Shown here: piece after piece, positions 13,498-24,400 of the stretch
Numbering within the stretch: position 1 is the stretch's first letter
Layout of the letters: each line of letters opens with the position of its first letter
Origin: Strix aluco
Taxonomy: Eukaryota; Chordata; Aves; Strigiformes; Strigidae
Direction of reading: 5' to 3'
Length of the DNA: 64,000 nucleotides
Assembly: GCF_031877795.1 (NCBI RefSeq)
Contig: NC_133933.1
Coordinates: 20,984,029 to 21,048,028 of the forward strand
Program-made: the position numbers and the translations under genes
Notes under the pieces: model-generated
Told to the model about the DNA's origin: nothing
What the model saw: the letters and a program-made list of their open reading frames with translations, nothing else
Databases searched by the model: none

Positions 13498-14344
13498 TGA
13501 ACCCTGGTTCCAGGTGGTAACCTGGTGCAGCATGACTCACTGACAGGAAAGAGTTTGCAAGATCCCTTCCTCAAAGATTAACATTTGTATCAAGAAAGAT
13601 ATTTCAGCTCAGTCAAAAAGTTAACAAAAGAAATAAGGACTCAAAGACAGGATTCATCATGCAGGCCTTTTGATGGTATCCTTGAAGCTGTTTTCCTCTT
13701 GTTGTTTTTTACAAATAGTCATTCTGTATATTTCTGGGTTTTTTTTCCAGATGGTGAAATTAATTTACCAGCCCACTGGGACTATTGGAATTGTGCATTT
13801 TCTCCTGTTTGGGTTCCTATAAAGGTGCCAAGGAAAAGAGGAGATGAATCAGCAAGTGCATGAAGAATAATCACAGTTGAAAATAAAGGCATGTTATTTA
13901 GCTCTGGCTTTAGGACTGTATAGCTTTTAATCTATCAAATAGATTATATAACCTATAAAAAAATAACACATTTCTTTTGCCTAGGAGCAACACAAAAGCA
14001 GGAGCTCTTGGATCCATGACGGGGAGCATAAATAGTGCCTTTCCTTCAGGGACAAAAGTGCCTGGGCTGTAGAAAGTAAAAATGCTTTGTTGTCCCTTGG
14101 TCTTACCAATCAAGACATGCAAAATAGCATAGCTGAGAAGGAAGGACCTCTTCCCAGCGCAGATAGCCAGTGCATCAGAAGCACCCTGGTTAATTCAGCT
14201 GGGGCCCATGATTGCAACACCACTTTAAATATAAAATACTTTTGTCATGGAATATCAGCATTGTTCATCTCCATCCCTACTCTAAGGCCATAAAGGATCT
14301 GGGGCCATGGACCCAAATTTGCTGCGAAGTCATCCCCCAAGAGC

Positions 14345-14350
14345 CACGTG
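14345..14350 (+). promoter_or_regulatory. E-box CACGTG in the FSHR proximal promoter
   Basis: A perfect palindromic CACGTG lies 114 to 109 bases upstream of the FSHR start codon. In mammals an E-box at almost the same distance from the ATG binds USF1/USF2 and is the main driver of FSHR transcription in Sertoli and granulosa cells. The sequence shows the motif and the distance; binding here is inferred. I see no convincing TATA box at a normal distance, which agrees with the TATA-less mammalian promoter. Confidence 0.7.
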
Positions 14351-14366
14351 GTTCGTCCCAGCTTTT

Positions 14367-14373
14367 GGGGCGG
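14367..14373 (+). promoter_or_regulatory. GC-box-like GGGGCGG
   Basis: This short Sp1/KLF-type core lies 17 bases after the E-box and about 85 bases before the start codon. A seven-base match is weak alone; its position in the proximal promoter is the only reason for listing it. Confidence 0.3.
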
Positions 14374-14444
14374 ATCTTCCATTCAGGGAGTTGGCCTGGG
14401 AGGTCTCTGCATTCCTCCCTTTGAGATGAAGGAGACGGGCACAG

Positions 14445-14450
14445 ATGTGA
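14445..14450 (+). promoter_or_regulatory. Minimal start-stop upstream ORF (ATG-TGA)
   Basis: An ATG followed at once by TGA begins 14 bases before the FSHR start codon and is out of frame with it. If transcription starts upstream, as expected, this AUG-UGA element would lie in the 5' leader and could stall ribosomes or reduce initiation at the main AUG. The effect is inferred from known start-stop elements. Confidence 0.5.
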
Positions 14451-14458
14451 AGGCAGAG

Positions 14459-14613
14459 ATGTCTCCAGCCCTCCTCATCTGTTTGCTGGTTTTCCTGGTG
14501 GGCTGCTCAGGATGTCAGCACCACGCCTGCTGCTGCGCGGGCAGGGTCTTCATTTGTCAGGAGAGCAAGGTGGTCCAGGTTCCCCGGGACATCCCTGCCA
14601 ACACCACCGAACT
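14459..14613 (+). CDS. FSHR: Follicle-stimulating hormone receptor, exon 1 coding part
   Basis: This exon encodes the N-terminus of the FSH receptor, a leucine-rich-repeat G-protein-coupled receptor of gonadal somatic cells that signals mainly through Gs and cAMP. The ATG at 14459 opens 51 codons plus two bases. Residues 1-18 form a signal peptide with hydrophobic core [11 protein letters not shown]. The cysteine-rich N-terminal cap follows, with cysteines at 19, 24, 25, 26 and 33, then the near-invariant FICQESKV segment and the lead-in VPRDIP. The exon ends in GAACT directly before the donor gtaagt, so the intron is phase 2 and the split Leu codon is completed by exon 2. The start was chosen because it gives a signal peptide of normal length. 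An in-frame ATG at 14426 would add 11 residues. Odd points are the CCC run and an NTT glycosylation sequon at residue 48. FSHR fits better than LHCGR or TSHR because of the cap sequence and exon 2. The assignment rests on remembered family sequence, not a database search. Confidence 0.95.
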
Positions 14614-17600
14614 GTAAGTAGGGAGAGGGAACGTTTGCGAGTCACAGCCTTGTTGTTGGCTCTCAAAACAAACTGCTGCTTGGCAAGCCAAGGGTCGGGT
14701 TTGTAGGGAGTCACTCAGGAGACTTACACCAGCTGTTTGGAAAGCACAGCCCTTGCTCCGACGCTTGCTTAATTACATCTTGAAGCTCCTCTCCGTTACT
14801 CTGATTGTGCTCATTTTAAGATCTCTGTTAAGAAAAGATATGGTACGTTATAATGCAAAGCGCAGACTAAACTTTAAACAAGCTTCCTTGGTGCTGTGAC
14901 AGTAATTTGAAGCATAAAGTCTAAGATTTTTTTACAGCTTGCTTTAGCATTGTCGAAACGTGTAGTGCAACTTGTCTGCCCCAAACAACTTGATGATGAG
15001 CATTTGTGTTTGTACTGCGGGAGCTTTCCAAAGGTTTGTGCTTGTTTGCCAAGAAGCAACTTAATGTTTTCTTTTTGAAATCACAAAGACATTACAGAAA
15101 GGACTCTGATAAACATTCAGAGAGTGATCTCCTCTATCAGAGGAGCAGCACGGCTGCAGTTGGAGAGTGAACAATGTAAAGATTCCATACTGCGTTACTC
15201 GAGGAAGGGTTTTATCTGCCTTAAAGCTTCTCTTCCTTATCCATAAAGTAACATGAGCAACACTGTATGACACTGTATAGCACAGGCAAGCAAAAGAGCT
15301 TACACAATGGCAAGTACGTAACTGTGCAAGTAATTGTTTTCATTTTAATTTTTTTAAAGCAAATTGTATCACCTCTTGCCTACACCCACAGCTGTCTGAC
15401 ATGGTTACAACCTAAAGCAAAAACGAAAGGAGTAGTCCTGGTGAAAACCCTTTGATTAATAAGTGAAATGGCAAGTTTGAAGGGAGGATACAGCAAAGAA
15501 TGATATGTCACCAGCTGGAAAAATATACCCCTATCCCGATTTTACACACCACAGTATATCCATGGTTACTATCGCACAGTTTTTCTAGGGCGGAAGTTTA
15601 GTTTCATTCAGGAGGAGTTTTTATGCTCACAGAATAAGTAGACTGTGGTGAAAACTTGAGAAAATGTCCAAATTAAGCTCAGAAGGTCAGTAAAAGTTTA
15701 AATCATTCTCGCAACTAGAGGGAAAAATAATCCATCTGTGTTTTAGGTCATCTAAATCCTGACTGAGCTGTGCTCCAGGCATACACTGCTAATTTTGTTT
15801 AATTTTGCTTTGATTGTTTCTTTAGATTAAACAGTTAAGGTCTGCCTTCTAGGGATTAAGCAAAAGCATTTTATAATTATTTCTGCAAAGAAGTAGAGTT
15901 TTATATTGCCAAAAAGCACCTGTTAGTAAAATGGGATTTGTTCACAGCAGATCCTTGTTAACTTCTTGAGGGTTTGTTGAGGATGCTAATTTGCCAGTTC
16001 CTCAGCATGAGTGTGTGTTCTCTGAAACAGGCAGACTACAACATTAGTGCGACTGAAAACGGCGAACGAACCCTTTCTTCTGGCAGCACTGTGCAAATAT
16101 TAGAGTTAGAATCTCTCGACTTTACTCCCTTCTCACTTACACAGACTTTTGTTTCCTTGGGAGGCAGTTCTGTTTGGTTCAATCAGTGTAGCCCTGGGAC
16201 TGATTTCAGCATGGCTTAGAAACTTGTCCATGAAAACTATGTAGAGATGCTTTGAATATACTAAATGTTAGTGCTACTAAAGCCAGATACATTAGCTGAA
16301 GATCTATTAAGTGACAGGTAAACCCTAGATTTTTCCTTCAAGGTCAAAGGGGGACTCTAGAAAGATGCCTTCTTATGCATCTCTCCACTGAGTGCTCACT
16401 GGGGTGATTCAGGTGACTAAAATAGACTTTACTGCTCCAGATGCTGTTGCAAATGGACTCTTGGTAACAGAAAAAGCTTGCTTTATGTTTCTTCAAAAAG
16501 CCTCAGTGAGTCAAAGGGTTTTAAAATCAGTGTAGCAACTTGAGCGTAGATGGCCACAGTGTCTAAGGACCCTGTACAGGACACAACCAGAGACTTCTTG
16601 CTAAGTACAGCTCCTGCAAGTTACATTTTTCACTTAAGAGCTCATTCTGGGAGTGCTGGATGCAGTCTATTTTCATTAGATGTAAAGGACGGAGGTATCT
16701 TCAGTACACTTAGAGCTCTTCACCTTCCCTTATGTGGTCTTGATAGCTTTCCTAAGCTATCCTAGAGTCCTTTCCTAGTGCCTTTTAGATGTTGAATAAC
16801 ATGCCAGTGAAAGCTCTGGAGAGAGAACTGAAGCCTGATAAGCCCCAAGCACTTCTGTTGCTGTGTGTTTCTGTTCCACTACAGCTGTTTCATAAGTCGG
16901 GACACTGACATGAGGCAGCCAGTTCTGTTACTTCATAAGAAAACTCAGGATTAAAGTAAAAATATTGCCCTTATCAACCATTATCTTTGCTCTTTGCCAT
17001 GGTTGACTTTTTTAAAAAAAATTTTTCTTTTTTTTTATTTTTTGAGGGTTGACCACTGACATATGCTGCTGTGATGGGTTTCTTTGTAGTTGGTTTCCTG
17101 ACAGTGAGAGCTCATGCTCCACAGCAAACATGCAGCATGGTACAAGAGCTGGGATTTTACTCCTGGTTGGATTGGCATCTGCTTTAGCAAGGGTATTGCA
17201 AAGGGGAGCGCTGGCAGCCTCTTACGGTGAGGGATTTCGGTTTGTACTTACCATGTGGAAACAGAGCAGGGATCAAAAACCATGGGTTTTCATTACTCTT
17301 CTTGCTGCCACATCTACTTTTTCACTTACAGGCCAAAATCTCATGAGAGGGTAGTTACATCTTGGTTTGTATGTTACTCCTTGCAGATTTGCAAACAATC
17401 TGTAGTTGGCATGCTCCAAGTGTTTGCAGGGGAGACTGTGGTTATTAGCTGTTTTGCTTTATAATCTTTGCCTGGAAGAGGAGTTGGATAGAAGAATTCT
17501 TGGCATTTTTTTATAGATACCAAAATGCCTGTGAGAAATATAGATGGCTCTGATTTACAAATCTGGAGGTAATCCATGAGAAACAAGAGGCTGAAAGTTC

Positions 17601-19335
17601 AGATGGGAAACATAGCTTCATCTGTGTCAAAGTATTAACTATTAATTGCCTTGCAGAGTGAGAAGGGTGAGCAACTCAGTAGTTGCCTAAGGCATTTTCC
17701 TCCTTGAAGATTTAAAACAGATTTAAAATCCAGTGTCAAGCTTTGTAATACATCCTTAGTATTCATTAAGGTTTCATTTAGTCATCAGAGGTCTTGCTTT
17801 GAGAAAGTAATGTAAACAAAAATAACTTGTTCTCAGAATAGAAGGGATCCTTCTTAAGATTTAGAAAACTAGTTTAAGCAGAAATATATGAATATCAACT
17901 GGGAATACAATTCAAAATGCCATGTAAAGCTTACTCATTCTCTTACAACACCTTTCCTTTCTTTTGGGTTTCTCATCTCAGCAGTGCTTGAAATCCCTTG
18001 TACAGTATCCCAGGGAAATAGAGAGCTCTACCCCAGCAGCTAGGTGCAACCATTTGGACAGTAGGCTGTATCTCTGATTTGACAAAGTAAAGCAACAATA
18101 CAAAGCAGCTTAAGAAGGGAGGTAAAAAAGGCTACTTGGTCCAATTCTGCTTGCAGTCCTGCAGAGTTATGTGAGAGAAATGTTACTATCAGTATTTTAC
18201 CTGTATCCTGCAACCAATGCTGTGATAGAAAGGTATCAGAAAATCGAATTTGGTCATGTTGTATTTGTTATAAAGAGAAACTGCCTCCAACTCAGTTACT
18301 TTCCTAATTTTCTCCTGCTCCTAAACTTTACTCCCATGACGTTTAGCCTTCTTTAGTTGGCATACAAGTGTGGCAGCCAGCAGCAGCATATAGATGTTGG
18401 CCAGTTGGTTCCTTCTGCCTATTTCTACACCATGGAGTTGTTATAAGAAGTGTCTCTTAAGAATGAAAGCTCCTCAGAAAAAGCTTGCAAACTTGAATAT
18501 GTGACTCACCTAATTAAAAGCAATTGTTTAATGTGTTAGCATGCCAGAGGCTTCAGCAGAAGAGTGGAGCCAGTTTTGGAAAGGAGCAACTGAGGTGATT
18601 GAAATAATTGATGACAGAGACGGTCCATCATTTGGCACCCATCTATCAAACTGCTAACTAAGAGGAAAGTACAGGTAAAATAAATAAGGCCTGGGCTTGA
18701 TCACGTGGTGTTTTGTATTTTAAAAACTATTCTCTGGCTTCACTAGCCAGTTTAGCCATTGTCAGAGCAGTTTAGAAGTATGTTATATAGAGTGTTTTCT
18801 CCCAGGCATCTGCAAAGTATGAACAGTGGGGTTTTTTACTTGCTCTCTGCATAGGTGTTTTTGTACAATTGCTCAAGGATATTTATTTTAGACTATCAAG
18901 TCAAGGCTGAGTAGATGTCTGACCACTAAAAGAGTGGCTGCCTTGAAATAGCAAGTTCTGTGTTATGTACTGAGTCAGATGTACTTTCCTGCGACAGAAG
19001 CTGCAAATGATGTGAACAGTAGCTGCAGCACTGTTATTGACAGCAGCAGTTAGGATTTTTTTTTTATGCTTTCACACGTAATGCTGAAATTACATTGAAA
19101 CCTTCAAACAATTACAGTTCTTGCTCAGGTGTTTATACCGGCAGACTGACTAATCTAAGAAAGACAGGGTGTAGAGAGGATAAAGTAAACTAACAAAATG
19201 AAGACTCACAAAGATTTTAAGTCCCTGTGTTATGGTGGTTAATCATATAGTTAATAAACCCACATTTTATCAGAAGGGCATGAGAATATCTGCACAGCAG
19301 AGTATATTGAGAATATATTACATGCTATTTAAAGC

Positions 19336-19358
19336 TTTTTTTTTTTTTTTTTTTTTTT
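19336..19358. repeat. Poly-T (23) tract in intron 1
   Basis: An uninterrupted run of 23 T, with no recognisable retroelement body on either side. Confidence 0.9.
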
Positions 19359-21390
19359 GTTAAAGCAGCTTTGCTTCTATTAGGGTAGAAAAAAGTCTGC
19401 AGTTAGTGCTACATTCTTCTCTTCCTGAATTTATGATCAGGTCATACTTTGAAGCAGAAAGCTATAGAGGTTGCTGTACTATCACTGGCTGTATATCGGT
19501 GGAGTGGTCCAACACTTATGCTGGATTCTGTATTTGACATTTTCATAGGGAGGATAAAAAGAAATAGGTAGAGCATAAGAAAGAAAAAAGAAAAGGAAGA
19601 AAGTGACACTAAAGGATAATAAAGTCTGCAAGGCAGTTCCTCAGCTAGTATAAATTACCAAGTATATATCTCTATAGAAACATTCCGTTTCAAAAGCTTC
19701 AGAAGCTTTTCAAAACGAGGACGTATGCTGCACACAATAGGAGTTGCTTTGCAGTGCAGTACTCTGCTGTCTTACTCGTGATACTATGGCAATAAATACA
19801 TACACGTGACTTTCACCTGACTTGCAATGACTGCAGCTTGATGAATCTGAGAGATGTATGATTGAGCCTGATATGCATAGAAGTGTGCCTATATGTCTAA
19901 TGTATCTTTGAAATGAAAGTGCATTCACTTATAATGGCAAGTATGTGACTTGTTAAATCACTAAGCTTTTTGCAGGGAAACACAGTGAAAGCCAAGATTT
20001 GATTTTGTTTGCACCCAGCACCGAGAGTGTACTAAGGTCTGTGCCAGCTGATGCCCTTTGCTGGGGTCAGCTACAGAGAGATTCTCCTGAGGTACCAGTT
20101 CTGGCTTTTCCAGCAGCCTCTCTCGCACACACACACAAAAAACAGAGGGCCCATGTCACATCCCCACATGTCCGATACCAGGCAAAATGGGTTCCTGGGG
20201 CTGGTCAGCTCCACGTCCCAAAATAAAGCCTCTCTGTTAGACATTTTAGGTATATTCTGCTTCAGTTCCTACAAAGAATCAAAACGTGCCTATTGAATAA
20301 GATTATCATCAATGTTTTTCTAAAGTGTTGGAAGATTAAACTAGTCATTTGTAGGTGTTACATTTTCTTGTCTCGAATATGGTGTCTTCATCTTGGGTGT
20401 CTCCCCATTCCAATCTTGTTTCATATAATTATAACCTAGGAGAGTTTGACAGTAATGTTATTCATGAGATGCAAGCTGGTAAATACCTAGGTTTAGCGCA
20501 GAGGCACAGCAAGAGAGAGAAGCCCTAGTAAGATCAGAAATAAGTAGTTTTAAACTAAAATGTGGTTTAAATGGAGAAGTTGGTAAGCCTAGGGGACATT
20601 GCAAAGTAAGATGGAGGTCTAGCTTTTACTTCTCCATCAAGAACATGAATCACAAAACAGATTTGAGGAATCATGAAGTCACTGGTGTCATGCAGCAGCT
20701 AATTTCCTTTGCTCTGAATGGTATGCCACACTAAACTCTGCAACAGTATGGATGATTTCCTAGCTTCATTTACTCCCCTTGTTACAGTCTCTGACAACTC
20801 AGCAGTTTTCACTTCACAGAATTAAACACGGTATTTTAGACTCTGTTGCCTTCTCTTTTCTAATATTAAAATGTTTTAACTTCATCTCTCATCCCACCCA
20901 GGGAAGCCAAGACACTTTGGCACACAGAATCAAAGGTGATTATCACTAGCTGGGAGAGCAGAGCATAGTCAGAGCTCTAGGGAGAAGTTTTGAAGGGTGC
21001 TTCTACGAGTTTGAAAGACATTAAAGTGCTTATGTGTTTCTGCCTCAGCTTTGCTGAGTTGCTCTCCCATCCCTTACATAGGGAGCTCAGGATATTTATA
21101 CAGAAGGGGATGCAGAAAGGTGTATGTCTCTGTCCCTCGTGCTCTGACCCAGCAGGGTAAAAGCTGCTGTATTGTGAGAGCCACCAACCCAGGACAACCC
21201 ATCCATTATCCCTGTATCTGCATCTGTCCATGCAATATGCTTTCAGCTCCTCACTTAGGTTTATGAATGACAGCTTGGGAATTTGAGTTAATCGTTGTCT
21301 GGATCTGGCTCTCAGCAAAGTCATATCAGCATTGCAGTCCTGAAGAATAAAGCATGCTATCTCCCTCAAAACTCAGGCCATGCCTCTTAA

Positions 21391-21435
21391 ATAAAAAAAT
21401 AAATTTAAAAAAAAAAAAAAAAGAAAGAAAGAAAA
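21391..21435. repeat. A-rich tract grading into (GAAA)n
   Basis: A-runs interrupted by T pass into a pure A run and then three to four GAAA units. Such a pattern can mark a retroposed poly-A tail, but no element body is recognisable upstream. Confidence 0.8.
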
Positions 21436-24400
21436 CCTTCTCAAATACTTGATCTTCCCAGCAGCGTTTCTGAGGTGTAGTGGAGAAGAGGTTTCCAGTG
21501 GAAGGTGTCTTTAAAAGCTCCAAATTGAATTCCTCTGGAAGAGCATCACACACAAAATGTGTTGCCTGACAAGCCAGCTGGAGAAACTCTGCTGTGCAGC
21601 TCAAGGGTTTCCTTTGCAGATGCCAAGAGGGTCTCACCAGGCTGGCATGTCACTGTAAATACTGGGTATGTGGAGAGCTTAACAAGGGTGAAAGAAGAGA
21701 GTGGATGAGGAATGCCGCAAGAACAGAGAGAACAGTTGCACAGACGAGAGATGCCAAGTGAATATACATCCCGAAGGGGATAGCTGCTCTAACTGCCAGC
21801 AGTTTATAAGCAGGAAGGGTTCCTGCAAAGCCAAACCAAATTATCTACCAAAGAAAAATAAACAAACGTGTTAGACACCTAACTGAGGAGTGAAAGAAAT
21901 CCATGCAAAGTTCAGCATGACTCATTCTCTTCTAACTTGATGGCATTTTAGTTAGTTCTGCTTAACTTTCCTGAGTGTCCTTGTGCAAGCAAGCTAAAAG
22001 ATAATTGGGGTAGGTTCACAGCTAATTTAAATTGTCATAGCTTCATTAACTTCAGTGGAAAGAACTAAGTTCATTTTCACTATCTGGCAATGGGGACCTC
22101 TGTCAACCATGTGTTGTTCGTTTTGGCAGCAGCTGATTGGTAATTAATGTGTGTTTGGTAAACATGAAACTCTGGGCACAAAAGACAGGTATTATTTTTC
22201 ATAGCACTCTAGCAGTTTTACACAGCAAGGGGCAAGCACTTTGGTAGGAAAAGTCACTTTTCTTTGTTTAAGACCTTGACCTTTTCAGACAAAACCTGTA
22301 AATGATTTCACACTCTTTGCCTGTAGTTTGATTGCACTGTTCTTATTAGCAGTGAAATTTAAGTCATTAAAATGAAGCTTATTTCAAATTATAGGTCAGA
22401 GTCAAGCCTGGATTTCATATAAGAGTATAGAAAATTATTTCTTCTAATTGTCCTGCATACACTGTAATAAGGAGCCCAATTTCTGCCTGTAGTCAGGTGC
22501 AGCTTCCTTGATTTTGAGGGTCTAGGGTCAGGAAAGCTTGTGATTTGTTTGGTTTTGCTTATGTTTTTCTCCAAACATACTTCGGTGTTTCAGGAGCTCA
22601 GCCTGGAAGGTATGGATGTTCTTATCTCCCATTACCTTATCAAGCCACTCAAATGCATTTTCTTCTGGTTAGCTAGACAATAATTTACAAACTGCTGTTA
22701 TATGCAGCACAAGATATGTTTCTGAGTGAAATTAAAACAGCCTTCAGCCCAACTCAGATGAACCAGTCTTTGTTTTTCCTAAGTATATTGAGCTTTCTGA
22801 GCCTCTGTCTTTGCCTGGACTAGCTAAATAATGATATATCCTTGACTGTAACATATTCGGAACTTGCTATAGACAGGGCAGCCTCAATTTTAAACATATA
22901 TCCACTGGGTGAGCTGCGGGCAGAAGCTTTCCCCTCTGTCAGCTCTCTTATCTACTCAAGAATGTGGTTACTAGTCAGCATTTTAGCATATTTGCCTGGA
23001 AATCCTGTTTCGTGAATGCCTATGGAGCACTGCTCTGTTAATGGTCCTACTGATATAAAGTATCCCCATAGCACACATAAGGATGTACTTCTTGATGTGA
23101 ATCCTTGTCCAAATGCAGTCAGTTAATTGGAATTAATTTGTAAATATTTATTTGCAAAAAAAAATCTGTGGATCTTCAGTGGTTTTCCAGAAACACTACA
23201 TGCATAAACATGCAGTGGGGAAAACTTCTAAGTTTTCAATATTTGATTCATCTTTTGTTTGAGAGTGGAGCAAGGAGGGAATATACTTTCAAATGATGGT
23301 CAGCAGATTTGGTTTTTTAATTTGAAATAGTAGTGTACAATGAAGAACTGGATTGACTGTGTGAAGACTGGAAAAGAAGTGGTACTTGTTTTCTCAGGAG
23401 AGTTTCTGGTGTCCTGTGTTTAGGTTTTTAACATAGAATTGTGGGATACAGTGGGATACTCATAAAGCAACCTCTCCTCACCCTTACCCCAAAAAAAGAT
23501 CCTACCAAAGAATTGAAGGGAATAAGGTGCAATCACACATCTGTGCATGTACATGAGGTGTCTCTGTGTTTAATCTCTTCCTCCACCAGTTTGACTCAGG
23601 GCAAAGAAGATGAGAATGGAAAACAGCAGCATATATATATCTGTAGCCATAACTGCTAAAATGGCCAAGGCTTAGGTGGGAGAGAGTAACAATGGAAGAA
23701 GGGACTGTCTGCCTGACCCTTTTTCTTGAAACCAGGAACATGGGATGGAAAGAAGTGATCTGTAGTTATGTGGGGTTGGTTTTTTTCACTGAAAAGGATT
23801 TTCACATGTGTAGGCTAAGGATTATAATGGTTTTCTTTACAAACCTTCTGAAAGCCTTTTAATGGTTCTATATTCTGTGCTATGCCTCATGCTTAGAAAT
23901 GATCCCTGGTGTAACAGTCTTACCTACCCTTGGCTTTGAGAGGTTTGGTTTTTAGTGCTAACTTCAGTGTGAGCTTTGATTTCTTTTTTCACTTGTACCA
24001 TCACATGATATCAATGTATTAGGCTATTGCCTTTAGTAGCCCAATAAGCAATTTTGAGGAAAGAGCCTTTGTCAAAGGGCATCCTATTCAATGGGAAGCA
24101 CTCATGTCTGTGAGAGCAACGAACCAAGGTAAGAAAGCAAATCTGTCTCCAGTAGTGGAAGCACTGCCTGTCCTGCTTTCTCTGGCGTCTCCAGTCTCTC
24201 CACAGCTGTGAAAAAGGAGCATAGATCAGCCAAATCTTTTTTCCTTCTTGTTAACTACTTGGAAGCAATTGATTCTGAAGTCTCTTTCCTCGGAGTCCAG
24301 TCTCCCATCAGGAATATTTATAGACATACAGAAATTTCTGAACAAGCAAGGTATAAGAAGAGGGGCTATAACCCCCCCCTGCTATGGGAAGACAGTGGGT

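Larger units (their letters stand above)
1..14344. other. Upstream intergenic or distal regulatory DNA
   Basis: No host gene is recognisable here. Open frames are short and resemble no family known to me. Supported contents are ancient CR1-like debris (about 2130-2890), a CR1 3' end (8499-8695), a poly-T tract (7646-7675) and the A/C-only tract (13329-13497). A G+C-richer patch at about 6100-6480 is open in several frames on both strands but resembles no known protein. The region just upstream of FSHR may hold distal enhancers; none is identifiable from sequence alone. Confidence 0.7.

Noticed and set aside
13313..13574. Overlapping minus-strand open frames rich in Phe, Cys, Val and Leu, resembling a membrane protein
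   Set aside because: They are translations of the A/C-only low-complexity tract; the same bases give lysine/threonine/asparagine-rich text on the other strand.
14223..14239. TATA-like A+T stretch upstream of exon 1
   Set aside because: It is more than 220 bases before the start codon and upstream of the E-box, so it does not fit as the core TATA element; mammalian FSHR promoters lack one.
14459..14613. Assignment of exon 1 to LHCGR or TSHR
   Set aside because: The cap with FICQESKV and the exon 2 text RFVLTK-RVI-KGAF-G-GDLEK fit FSHR specifically.
20977..21369. 130-codon minus-strand open frame in intron 1
   Set aside because: No recognisable domain, no signal or membrane pattern, and the length is within chance expectation for 64 kb in six frames.
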